A DNA stretch of 15,482 bases from Thioalkalivibrio sp. (GCA_007136145.1 SLHN01000198.1:1-15482), one strand, 5' to 3'; shown: positions 7,617 through 14,204, counted from the first letter of the stretch. Numbers and translations are program-made. Notes: generated by a model from the letters alone, not told the origin.

Positions 7617-8465
7617 ATGGCGAACACGGAGACCGTACTATGTACCGACCTGGACCGCACGGTGATACCCAACGGTGTCCAGCCGGAATCGCCAGAGGCA
7701 AGGCCGCGCCTGCGCCGTTTTGCCGCACGACCTGAGTCCACCCTGGTCTATGTTACCGGCCGCCACAAGGCGCTGCTGGAGGCCGCGATCCGCGATTACG
7801 ATCTGCCTATCCCGGACTACGCGATCGGCGATGTCGGCACGACGATTTACCAGGTGATGGGCGGGGAATGGCGGCCCTGGCGCGCGTGGTCCGACGAGAT
7901 CGCGCCAGACTGGCGGGGGTACGACGGTGAGGCAATCGCAGGCCTGCTGGCAAACCTCGACGACCTGCGGTTGCAGGAGCCGGAAAAGCAGAACGATTTC
8001 AAACTGAGCTTCTACGCACCGGTCGGCACGAGGCCGGAGCCGCTGCTCGCCGAGATCCGGGAGCGGCTCGATCGACACCGCATTCGCGCCAGCCTGATCT
8101 GGAGTGTGGATGAGGCCGCGGACAGCGGCCTGCTCGACGTGTTGCCGGCTGCGGCCAACAAGCTCCACGCGATTCGGTTCCTGATGCGGAAAAAGGGATT
8201 CAACGAGACGCAGACGGTGTTCTCTGGCGACAGCGGCAACGACCTCGAGGTTCTGGTCAGCGGCCTGCAGGCGGTCCTGGTGCGCAATGCCCCGGACGAT
8301 ATTCGGGAGGAAGCCATGGAAAAGGTCGCCATGGCGGGATACCCGGATCGGCTCTACATCGCACGCGGCGGTTTCCTCGGCATGAATGGCAACTATGCGG
8401 CCGGCGTCCTGGAGGGTTTGGCCCACTTCCTGCCCCACGTAGCCGAGTGGTTGGAGCCTGGCTAA
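7617..8465 (+). CDS. HAD-IIB family phosphatase, sucrose-6-phosphate phosphatase-like
   Basis: This is a haloacid-dehalogenase superfamily phosphatase of the Cof/SPP type, 282 residues from this start. HAD motif I is CTDLDRTVIPNG with the nucleophilic Asp near residue 10, motif II is YVTGR, a motif III lysine lies in AANKLHAIRFL, and motif IV is FSGDSGNDLEVL. KQNDFKLSFYAP and SLIWSVDEAADSGLLDVLP in the cap region resemble sucrose-phosphate phosphatases and the phosphatase half of sucrose-phosphate synthases. The ATG at 7617 is chosen because AGGAG (7607-7611) lies 5 nt before it. An in-frame ATG at 7593 lacks such a site, and one at 7614 is too close to it. No glycosyltransferase partner is in the window, so the substrate (sucrose-6-phosphate or a related sugar phosphate) is inferred. 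Sucrose is a known compatible solute in some halophilic proteobacteria. Confidence 0.88.
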   Translation: MANTETVLCTDLDRTVIPNGVQPESPEARPRLRRFAARPESTLVYVTGRHKALLEAAIRDYDLPIPDYAIGDVGTTIYQVMGGEWRPWRAWSDEIAPDWRGYDGEAIAGLLANLDDLRLQEPEKQNDFKLSFYAPVGTRPEPLLAEIRERLDRHRIRASLIWSVDEAADSGLLDVLPAAANKLHAIRFLMRKKGFNETQTVFSGDSGNDLEVLVSGLQAVLVRNAPDDIREEAMEKVAMAGYPDRLYIARGGFLGMNGNYAAGVLEGLAHFLPHVAEWLEPG

Positions 8466-8509
8466 CTGTCATGGCCACGCCTGCCATCCCGAAACATGAA
8501 AGATGGAGG

Positions 8510-8611
8510 CGTAGGGTGCCAATGAGCGCAGCGAATTGCACCGTTCGAGGCCCGGGAGCCTGGACCGGCGTGGTGTCGGTGCGGTTCGGCTGCGCCTCAC
8601 GGCACCCTACG
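8510..8611. repeat. REP/MITE-like palindromic repeat with 11-bp perfect inverted ends
   Basis: CGTAGGGTGCC (8510-8520) and GGCACCCTACG (8601-8611) are perfect inverted ends. Pairing continues imperfectly inward (CGCAGC on the left against GCTGCG on the right, then GCACCG against CGGTGC), giving arms of about 35 nt around a centre rich in CCCGGG. Elements beginning GTAGGGTGC and ending GCACCCTAC are familiar as dispersed intergenic palindromes in many proteobacteria and cyanobacteria, and some are mobilised by REP-associated transposases. No open reading frame is inside and no clear target duplication is visible. It sits between the convergent HAD and yajL genes and could fold into a bidirectional terminator-like structure. 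Confidence 0.7.
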
Positions 8612-8772
8612 CGGTTCTTTCACGCTAACGGTCAGGCCAGCGGTCACCCTGAAAGATTACAAATCGTAAAGCACGCCAAGGAGCCGTTGCTTGTCGCTTA
8701 ACGTGAATAGCAATAGCAGCACCACTCCGCCCTTTGCGTGGACCTGGGTGTCGCGGCGGAAGCCGCACTGAG
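8612..8772. other. Rest of the convergent intergenic region, no gene seen
   Basis: Together with the palindrome this completes a 307-bp gap between two converging genes. I see no credible coding sequence on either strand. It holds an imperfect inverted repeat with perfect 6-bp ends (CTTTCA at 8617-8622, TGAAAG at 8650-8655) and a small hairpin GCGGC-GGAA-GCCGC (8753-8766). That hairpin lies 7 nt past the stop codon of the minus-strand gene; it has no U-run, so termination is only possible. Confidence 0.5.
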
Positions 8773-9330
8773 TCAACGAAGGAGCGGCCCCTCGACTCGC
8801 ACTCGGGCCTCGGAGCCGGCGAGTTGCTCAATCAGTGCCAGTGTGAAGTCCATTGCCACTCCCGGGCCGCGCCCGGTGACCAAGCCGGCGTCGATTTCCA
8901 CTGCGGCACCAGTCGAGGGCGTCCCAATGTCCTCAAGGGCGCCCGTGTAGGCCGTCACCCGCCGCCCCTTCAATAGGCCTGCGCTGGCCAATGCCTTGGG
9001 GGCGGCGCAGATGGCGCCAAGCAGGCGTCCTGCTTCGGATTGTCGGAGCAGCATCGCTTGCAGTCGGCTGTCGTCCCGGAGGTGGTCGGCACCGGGCAGC
9101 CCTCCGGGCAACACGATGAGATCGAAACGATCGTTCAGAACGTCGGCAAGCGGCACATCGGGCAGGATCACGGTACCACGGGAACATTCCACCGGGCCGC
9201 CATCCAGTCCGGCGACAACCACACTGAACCCCGCCCGGCGCAACAAGTCGATGATCGTGACCGCTTCCAGTTCTTCCGCACCTGGTGCCAGCGGAACCAG
9301 AACCCGGATTATCTCCGGGCGATCGCTCAC
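8773..9330 (-). CDS. yajL: DJ-1/PfpI superfamily protein, YajL-like
   Basis: This is a cytoplasmic member of the DJ-1/ThiJ branch. E. coli YajL is linked to oxidative-stress protection and, more controversially, to deglycation of proteins and nucleotides. It has 185 residues, close to the family's 190-196. APGAEELEA carries the conserved Glu22, DLIVLPGGLPGADHLRD follows, and the nucleophile elbow GAICAAPKAL has Cys108. GRGPGVAMDFTLALIEQL is the usual C-terminal block. It begins with GTG and overlaps the stop codon of the S41 protease gene by 4 nt (GTGA), implying translational coupling. YajL is preferred over PfpI because of the C-terminal block and the ICAAP motif; exact activity is not certain. 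Confidence 0.88.
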   Translation of the reverse strand: MSDRPEIIRVLVPLAPGAEELEAVTIIDLLRRAGFSVVVAGLDGGPVECSRGTVILPDVPLADVLNDRFDLIVLPGGLPGADHLRDDSRLQAMLLRQSEAGRLLGAICAAPKALASAGLLKGRRVTAYTGALEDIGTPSTGAAVEIDAGLVTGRGPGVAMDFTLALIEQLAGSEARVRVEGPLLR

Positions 9331-10637
9331 AGCCGTTTCCCGAGAATGGCGAGACCCTTGAGCAGATTCAGCGCCTCGTTGAGCCCGTAATCACGCTGGG
9401 CAAGGGTCTCGCTCTCTTCATCGCTGGACGGCCTTTGGCGTCCCTGATTGTTGCTTTCATCGGCACCTTCCAGGCGATTCTGCAGACTCGCCTCGTTGAT
9501 GCGGGGGCCATTGTCCGCGGCACGGGACACCGTCAGCGTCTCGATTTTGATGTCCGGCTGGATGCCTTCGGCCTGAATCGAACGACCATCCGGCGTGAAG
9601 TACCGGGCGGTGGTCAGCTTGATCGCCGTGTCCTGGGATAACGGCAGAATGGTCTGCACCGATCCCTTGCCGAAGGTGGGCGCACCCATGATCACCGCGC
9701 GTTTGTGGTCCTGAAGCGCTCCGGCCACGATTTCCGAGGCCGACGCTGAACCCTCGTTCACCAATACGACCAGCGGCACGCCGCCTGCCACGTCGCCAGG
9801 TGATGCGGTATAACGGAACTGCGACTCCTGCAGTCGACCCTCGGTATAGACAATCAGGCCTCCGTCGAGGAAGGCATCGGATACCCCGACCGCGCCGTTC
9901 AGCACGCCCCCCGGGTTGTTTCGGAGGTCCAGAACCAGCCCCTGCAATGGTCCGTCGTCCTTCAGCGCCTCGATCGCGCGGACCAGGTCGCGCGCGGTGC
10001 GTGCCTGGAAATTGGTAATGCGAACGTAGCCGAAGCCCGGTTCGAGCACCTCCCAGCGCACGCTTTGTACTCGAATGATATCTCGGGTGATGGTGATGCG
10101 TTGTGGCCCATCGGCACCGTCACGCATGATTGTCAGCGTGATGTCCGTCCCGCGCTTGCCGCGCATCTTGTTCACGGCATCGGAGAGGGTCATGCCTTTC
10201 ACAGGGGTGTCGTCGAGACGAATGATCAGGTCACCGGCACGGATGCCCGCACGACTGGCCGGCGTATCGTCTATCGGCGAGATCACCTTTATGAAGCCAT
10301 CTTCCATGCCGACTTCGATTCCGAGGCCGCCGAACTCGCCGCTGGTGCCGACCTGAAGGTCGCGGAACTCCCGCTCATCCAGGTAGGCTGAGTGGGGATC
10401 GAGCCCGGAAAGCATCCCCTTGATGGCGTTGTCCAGCAGGTCGCGGTCGTCCACCTCCGAGACATAGTTTCGCTTGATGCGCATGTATACGTCGGTGAAA
10501 CGGCGAAGATCTTCCACCGGGAGCGTCGCGTTTGCACCGTCGTTACGGTCGGCGAACACTCCGATCGATACACTGAGGAAGACCCCCAGAATGATGCCGG
10601 TAACGAGACCGTACCCGACGCTGGAACGCTTATTCAT
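9327..10637 (-). CDS. ctpA: C-terminal processing peptidase, S41 family (CtpA-type)
   Basis: This is a periplasmic serine protease of the tail-specific/CtpA family. Relatives trim envelope proteins and, in Pseudomonas, degrade peptidoglycan hydrolases. It has 436 residues. An N-terminal hydrophobic segment at about 8-29 acts as signal or anchor. A PDZ domain spans about 95-185 (GEFGGLGIEV, SRAGIRAGDLIIRLDDTPV). The catalytic core shows YVRITNFQ, LVLDLRNNPGG, and the serine-lysine dyad Ser299 in GSASASEIVAGAL and Lys324 in TFGKGSVQT. The C-terminal tail after about 395 is polar and low-complexity. GGGGA lies about 8 nt before the ATG. It is downstream of envC, the common gammaproteobacterial pairing, and is coupled to yajL. 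Confidence 0.95.
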   Translation of the reverse strand: MNKRSSVGYGLVTGIILGVFLSVSIGVFADRNDGANATLPVEDLRRFTDVYMRIKRNYVSEVDDRDLLDNAIKGMLSGLDPHSAYLDEREFRDLQVGTSGEFGGLGIEVGMEDGFIKVISPIDDTPASRAGIRAGDLIIRLDDTPVKGMTLSDAVNKMRGKRGTDITLTIMRDGADGPQRITITRDIIRVQSVRWEVLEPGFGYVRITNFQARTARDLVRAIEALKDDGPLQGLVLDLRNNPGGVLNGAVGVSDAFLDGGLIVYTEGRLQESQFRYTASPGDVAGGVPLVVLVNEGSASASEIVAGALQDHKRAVIMGAPTFGKGSVQTILPLSQDTAIKLTTARYFTPDGRSIQAEGIQPDIKIETLTVSRAADNGPRINEASLQNRLEGADESNNQGRQRPSSDEESETLAQRDYGLNEALNLLKGLAILGKRL

Positions 10638-10856
10638 GTAGGAATCCCCATCATACGGGAAGCTGTTGCTCCGAATGTTACCACTGCCACACGGCTGCGC
10701 CGCAATGATTACGCGTATTATTGGCGCCTGGCTGTCTGGCGATCCTGGGCAACCCTGCCCGAAGCCGTCATCATGATTGGCGACCCCTGGCCGCGAGTGC
10801 GTGGTGACCAGTATCGCCGTGCTGTACTTGCACTACCAAGACCTGCATCCAGCGCT
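10638..10856. other. 219-bp gap between envC and ctpA
   Basis: No recognisable gene is found on either strand. Open frames here are short and lack a ribosome binding site or a known motif. The gap probably holds the ctpA leader and perhaps a promoter: on the minus strand a TAACAT-like -10 lies near 10675-10680, but its best -35 (TTGCGG) is 19 bp away. It is longer than expected for a tight envC-ctpA operon. Confidence 0.4.
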
Positions 10857-12029
10857 TCATTGCTTTGAGTGCCACCATGGGTTTGGGTTCAATGGTCTTC
10901 CTTGATGCCGTAATTCAAAATAGAGACCAGGCGCGATCACCGTACTCGTCGCCCCCGCTCGAGCGATGACGGCGCCCGGGGCGACTTGTTCTCCCTGACG
11001 CGCCAGGAGTTCCCGATTGTTCCCGTACAGTGTCAGATAATCCTCACCGTGATCCAGGATCACCAGGAAGCCATAACCACGCATCCAGTCCGAAAACACC
11101 ACTCGTCCGGAATGGACCGCACGCACCACGGCGTCGTCGCCAGCCTCGAACACGGCGCCCCGCCATCGGGCTTCCAGCCCGCCGCCGCGCCGGCTTCCAA
11201 ACGGATGCATCACCGGACCATCGACCGGGTGCGGCAGTGACCCGCGCAGGCTGGAAAAACGTGCATCAGTCCGTGTAGTCGGGGGCCGCGCGGCACGGGC
11301 GCGATCGGCAGCGGCCTGAGCTTCCATTCGCCGCAATACTCCTTCCAGGGTTTCGGCATTGCGCTGCAGTCGCTCGATCTCCAGGGCGTCGTCCTCCACC
11401 TGCTGCTGCAGCCTCGCCAGCAAAGCGTCCAGCTCTTCTTCCTGCCGCACCACTTCGCGCAGCTTGCTGTGTGCCTGGTCCTCTCGGCTGGCCAGCTCGT
11501 CGCGGTCTTTCGAGAGTTTGTCCCTGGCTTCGGTCAGCGCGCGGACCTGCCTCGCGATTCCCGCGAGTGCCTCCTCGCGTTGGGCGTGTATGCGGGAATC
11601 GAGCGGCCTCTGGTGCCGTGCCATGCGGTCATCCGAGGGGCTCCACCGATGATGGCGCTCACGCAGCCATTGGCCACGAAGCAACTGCCGCGCCTGGTCC
11701 TTCGCGGCATCCAGCTCGCGCTCGCGCTGCATCACTTCGCGTTCACTTGCCGTAACCGCGATATCCTGTGTGGCAACGGCCGCGGCCAGCCCGCGCTGTT
11801 CGCGTCTGAGGTACTGGTAGCGTCTCGCAACCTCGGCAACCCGCTCCTCAAGACGTTCGATCTCACGTAGTCGCCGCGCCTGTTCGCTTTCCAGAGCCCG
11901 CATCGCCTCGCGGGTTGCGTCTAGCTCGGAGCCGGTTTCGACGGCTGCAGCCGGTACGAGAAACAGGCTCAACAGGGCCAGAAGCCACCCAACAGGCTGT
12001 AAGAGGGGCGATTTTTCCATGGGAACCAT
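10857..12029 (-). CDS. envC: Murein hydrolase activator EnvC (coiled coil plus degenerate LytM/M23 domain)
   Basis: This is a periplasmic divisome factor that activates amidases (AmiA/AmiB in E. coli) for daughter-cell separation. It has 390 residues. A signal peptide at about 1-29 ends in VPAAA. Long coiled coils at about 33-110 and 150-250 are rich in Glu, Arg, Leu and Gln. A C-terminal LytM-like domain spans about 268-385 (VMHPFGSRRGG, VRAVHSGRVVFSDWMRGYG, ILDHGEDYLTLYGNN, YFELRHQGRPLNPNPW). Zinc ligands expected in active M23 peptidases are absent: the first His and final HxH positions are replaced, as in EnvC, which indicates an activator and not an enzyme. ATGs at 12029 and 12020 are both possible starts, with no clear ribosome binding site. 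It is divergent from the arsR-like gene. Confidence 0.93.
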   Translation of the reverse strand: MVPMEKSPLLQPVGWLLALLSLFLVPAAAVETGSELDATREAMRALESEQARRLREIERLEERVAEVARRYQYLRREQRGLAAAVATQDIAVTASEREVMQRERELDAAKDQARQLLRGQWLRERHHRWSPSDDRMARHQRPLDSRIHAQREEALAGIARQVRALTEARDKLSKDRDELASREDQAHSKLREVVRQEEELDALLARLQQQVEDDALEIERLQRNAETLEGVLRRMEAQAAADRARAARPPTTRTDARFSSLRGSLPHPVDGPVMHPFGSRRGGGLEARWRGAVFEAGDDAVVRAVHSGRVVFSDWMRGYGFLVILDHGEDYLTLYGNNRELLARQGEQVAPGAVIARAGATSTVIAPGLYFELRHQGRPLNPNPWWHSKQ

Positions 12030-12068
12030 TGCGTTCGGGGGAATATGCGAGTACTTTTGATTGCTTAT

Positions 12069-12101
12069 ATTCAGAATGACTATTCGTATCCGCCCATGAA
12101 T
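12069..12101. promoter_or_regulatory. Cluster of ATTC/GAAT inverted half-sites in the envC-arsR divergent promoter region
   Basis: Four half-sites alternate: ATTC 12069-12072, GAAT 12074-12077, ATTC 12082-12085 and GAAT 12098-12101. The first two form the perfect odd palindrome ATTCAGAAT. As I recall, SqrR-type persulfide-responsive ArsR repressors bind ATTC...GAAT inverted repeats, usually with 8 bp between. Here the gaps are 1, 4 and 12 bp, so the match is partial. Its position just upstream of, and overlapping, the candidate promoter of an ArsR-type gene suggests autoregulation. Confidence 0.4.
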
Positions 12102-12111
12102 TTCCTAAAAT
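12083..12111 (+). promoter_or_regulatory. Candidate promoter of the arsR-rhodanese operon
   Basis: TAAAAT at 12106-12111 is a good -10 match (5 of 6). The hexamer 17 bp upstream, TTCGTA (12083-12088), is a poor -35. Transcription would begin near 12118, ahead of the preferred ATG at 12162. The stretch 12045-12115 is clearly more AT-rich than the genes around it, which supports a promoter region but not this exact placement. Confidence 0.35.
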
Positions 12112-12161
12112 ACGGGTGCCTCACAGTGAATCACGACCCGACCTGCTTCGATGAATCGCTG

Positions 12162-12449
12162 ATGTCGAAGGACGAGGATATCGAACGTGCGTCCCGTTCC
12201 CTGAAGGCGATGTCACACCCGCTGCGGCTGAAGATACTCTGCATCCTGGGCGACCGCGAGATCAGCGTCCAGGAAATCGTCGACCAGGTCGGCACATCGC
12301 AGAGCAATATCTCTCAGCACCTTGGCATTTTGCGTGACAAGGGTATCCTTGCGACACGCAAGGACGCCAACCGCGTGTATTATCGCGTGGGAGATGCCCG
12401 CACGCTGCGCCTCATCAGTATGATGCAGGATGTTTTCTGTCGCTCCTGA
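12162..12449 (+). CDS. ArsR-family regulator with SqrR/BigR/YgaV-type cysteine pair
   Basis: This is a small winged-helix repressor, 95 residues from ATG 12162. SLKAMSHPLRLKILCIL is the typical ArsR helix 2-3 region, VGTSQSNISQHLGILRDKG is the recognition helix, and ATRKDANRVYYRV is the wing. Cys27 (KILC) and Cys93 (VFCRS near the C-terminus) occupy the positions of the two cysteines that form a tetrasulfide or disulfide in persulfide sensors SqrR and BigR and in E. coli YgaV. The metal-binding CxC motif of arsenic sensors is absent. The frame extends upstream to GTG 12126, ATG 12096 and ATG 12045. The 12162 start best fits family length, but no start has a clear ribosome binding site. A rhodanese follows after 18 nt, as YgaP follows YgaV. 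The ligand is inferred, not shown. Confidence 0.88.
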   Translation: MSKDEDIERASRSLKAMSHPLRLKILCILGDREISVQEIVDQVGTSQSNISQHLGILRDKGILATRKDANRVYYRVGDARTLRLISMMQDVFCRS

Positions 12450-12467
12450 CCCCTGACGGTTCCTGAT

Positions 12468-12896
12468 ATGCTTGAACGATTGCCGGAATTCCTGGGCAAC
12501 CATCCCATCCTTTCGGGTGCCCTGATAGCCATTATCGCCCTCATTCTGTACACGGAATTCCAACGCCTGACGCGCAAGTATCGCGCGCTCCCTCCGGCCG
12601 AGGCTGTACGAGTGATGAATCAGGAGGGAGCGCTGGTTCTGGACGTTCGCGAGGACAACGAGTTCACCGGCGGGCGCATCGGTGGCGCGCGCCATATCCC
12701 GCTCGGCGTGTTGAAGCAGCGGCTGAAGGACATCGAGCGTTTCAAGGAATCCCCGGTAGTGGTGTATTGCCGCTCCGGAGCGCGTTCCGCGGTGGCGGCC
12801 TCGCAACTGGTTGCCGCCGGGTTCAGCGACGTGACCAATTTGCAGGGCGGAATCCAGGCGTGGCAGTCGGCGGGTTTGCCGGTCAAGAAAAAATAG
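12468..12896 (+). CDS. Membrane-anchored single-domain rhodanese
   Basis: This sulfurtransferase, 142 residues, moves sulfane sulfur through a cysteine persulfide. One N-terminal transmembrane helix at about 14-28 (ILSGALIAIIALILY) is followed by a basic stretch, so the rhodanese domain (about 40-138) probably faces the cytoplasm. VLDVREDNEFTGGRIGGARHIPLG and the active-site loop CRSGARS with Cys101 are intact, and LQGGIQAWQSAGLPV is the usual C-terminal block. This architecture is the conserved YibN-like protein found before grxC and secB in gammaproteobacteria. The start ATG gives the complete membrane helix, though a ribosome binding site is weak. grxC begins 9 nt downstream. Confidence 0.93.
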   Translation: MLERLPEFLGNHPILSGALIAIIALILYTEFQRLTRKYRALPPAEAVRVMNQEGALVLDVREDNEFTGGRIGGARHIPLGVLKQRLKDIERFKESPVVVYCRSGARSAVAASQLVAAGFSDVTNLQGGIQAWQSAGLPVKKK

Positions 12897-12905
12897 CTCC
12901 GAACC

Positions 12906-13172
12906 ATGCGTTTCCAGATTTACCTCAACGCTTTCTGTCCCTACTGTGGGCTGGCGCGCGAGCTTCTAGAGCGGCTCGGTTACGAGTACGATGCCATCCG
13001 TATCGACCTCGAGCCCAAGGAGCGGAGCGTCATGGAAGAGCGCGCAGGGCGCAGTTCGGTCCCACAGATTTTTTTCGGCGAGACGCATATCGGTGGCTAC
13101 GATGACCTCGCCGCGCTGCACCGGTCCGGAGGGCTTGAGGAGCTGGTGGCTCAGGAAAGGGGGAAGGAATGA
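12906..13172 (+). CDS. grxC: Glutaredoxin 3
   Basis: This is a glutathione-dependent dithiol oxidoreductase of the cytoplasm, 88 residues (E. coli has 83). The active site FCPYC has Cys11 and Cys14. SVPQIFFGETHIGGYDDL supplies the cis-proline and the glutathione-binding GGYDD motif. It sits between the rhodanese (9 nt upstream) and trxC, whose ATG overlaps its TGA by 4 nt. Grx can reduce persulfides and mixed disulfides, so a role in discharging sulfur from the rhodanese is plausible but inferred. Confidence 0.96.
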   Translation: MRFQIYLNAFCPYCGLARELLERLGYEYDAIRIDLEPKERSVMEERAGRSSVPQIFFGETHIGGYDDLAALHRSGGLEELVAQERGKE

Positions 13173-13603
13173 GTGCGGTCCATCGCGTCTGTCCCCATTG
13201 CGGTCAGGTGAACCGCGTTCCCGACGCCAACGCGGGTTCCGCGCGTTGTGGAGCCTGCCACGAGTCGCTGTTCTCGGGCGAGCCCGTGGCTGTGGATCTC
13301 GCCCGGCTCGAGCGTTTCGTGATGCGCGACGAGCGACCGATCCTGGTCGACTTCTGGGCGCCCTGGTGTGCCCCCTGCCGCATGATGGCTCCGCAGTTTG
13401 TCGCCGCGGCGCGCGACCTTGAGCCCGGCCTGCGTCTGCTGAAACTCGATACAGAGGCACATCCGGATGCCGGGGCCCGCTTTGCCATTCGAGGCATTCC
13501 GACCCTCGTCCTGTTTCGTGGCGGTCACGAGATTGCGCGTCAGAGCGGTGCGCTTTCGGCTGCCGATATCATTGCCTGGGCACGCAGGCACAGCGCCGGC
13601 TGA
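13169..13603 (+). CDS. trxC: Thioredoxin 2 (zinc-finger thioredoxin)
   Basis: This is a disulfide reductase with an N-terminal zinc site, 144 residues. Two CxxC pairs, Cys8/Cys11 (VCPHCGQ) and Cys27/Cys30 (CGAC), form the zinc finger. The thioredoxin fold follows, with redox site WCAPC (Cys67/Cys70), which differs from the usual WCGPC but is common in TrxC. The cis-proline is in GIPTLVLF. ATGA overlap with grxC and a strong purine-rich ribosome site (AGGGGGAAGGA) indicate coupled translation. E. coli trxC is OxyR-controlled and stands alone; here it is embedded in the grxC-secB operon. Confidence 0.96.
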   Translation: MSAVHRVCPHCGQVNRVPDANAGSARCGACHESLFSGEPVAVDLARLERFVMRDERPILVDFWAPWCAPCRMMAPQFVAAARDLEPGLRLLKLDTEAHPDAGARFAIRGIPTLVLFRGGHEIARQSGALSAADIIAWARRHSAG

Positions 13604-13655
13604 CTGTCGCCCCGGGCACAGACCGATTCAACATTCCCGCAAAGAGAGAACCAAA

Positions 13656-14186
13656 ATGGCTGAAGATACCAACCCCGCTGCTGGCACGAATTCCGGTGCG
13701 GCGCCGGCGCAGAACCAGGGTCCCGAGTTTGCGATACAAAAACTGTTCATAAAGGACGTTTCCTTCGAGTCGCCGGGAGCCCCCGCCGTGTTCCTCAAGG
13801 AGTGGAAGGGTGAAACCAACATCCAGTTGAACACCCAGGCGCGCCGTCTGAACGAACAGGACGAAGTGTTTGAGGTTGAGCTTGCCTTGACGGTAACGAC
13901 GAAGTCGCAGGACGAGACCGCCTATCTGGTCGAGGTAAAGCAAGCCGGCGTGTTCGTCGCGCGGGGGTTCCCGCCGGAGCAACAGGGCCACCTGTTGGGC
14001 GCCTATTGCCCCAACCTGCTGTTCCCCTTTGCTCGTGAGGTGGTGGCCGATCTGGTACTGAAGGGTGGTTTTCCGCAGATGCTCCTGCAGCCGGTTAACT
14101 TCGATGCGCTGTACGTACAGCATCAGCAGGAGCGCGCGAATCAGGCGGCTGGCCAGGCTGGGGCGCCAGGTCCGGCATCCGCATGA
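13656..14186 (+). CDS. secB: Protein-export chaperone SecB
   Basis: This tetrameric cytosolic chaperone keeps preproteins unfolded and hands them to SecA. It has 176 residues, slightly longer than E. coli (155) because of an Ala/Gly/Pro/Gln-rich N-terminal tail and a longer C-terminal tail. FIKDVSFESPGAPAVF, EVELALTVTTK, LVEVKQAGVF, HLLGAYCPNLLFPFAREVV and PVNFDALYVQH are all family blocks. The ATG is preceded by AAAGAGAGA. The frame is open upstream to 13467, but that stretch overlaps trxC and is not SecB-like. It lies 52 nt after trxC and 65 nt before gpsA. Confidence 0.97.
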   Translation: MAEDTNPAAGTNSGAAPAQNQGPEFAIQKLFIKDVSFESPGAPAVFLKEWKGETNIQLNTQARRLNEQDEVFEVELALTVTTKSQDETAYLVEVKQAGVFVARGFPPEQQGHLLGAYCPNLLFPFAREVVADLVLKGGFPQMLLQPVNFDALYVQHQQERANQAAGQAGAPGPASA

Positions 14187-14204
14187 CCAAGCTGAGGCTG
14201 GAGA

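Noticed and set aside
7638..8438. A 266-codon minus-strand frame opposite the HAD phosphatase
   Set aside because: The plus-strand frame has complete HAD motifs and a ribosome site; the antisense product has no recognisable motif.
8447..8701. Small open frame (84 codons) in the gap after the HAD gene
   Set aside because: It runs through the palindromic repeat, overlaps the HAD gene end, and has no ribosome binding site or family resemblance.
10392..10868. A 158-codon plus-strand frame over the ctpA 5' end and the envC-ctpA gap
   Set aside because: Most of it is antisense to ctpA, and the remaining part shows no known motif.
13467..13655. Upstream extension of secB
   Set aside because: It overlaps the 3' half of trxC in another frame, and ATG 13656 has a good ribosome site and the expected SecB N-terminus.
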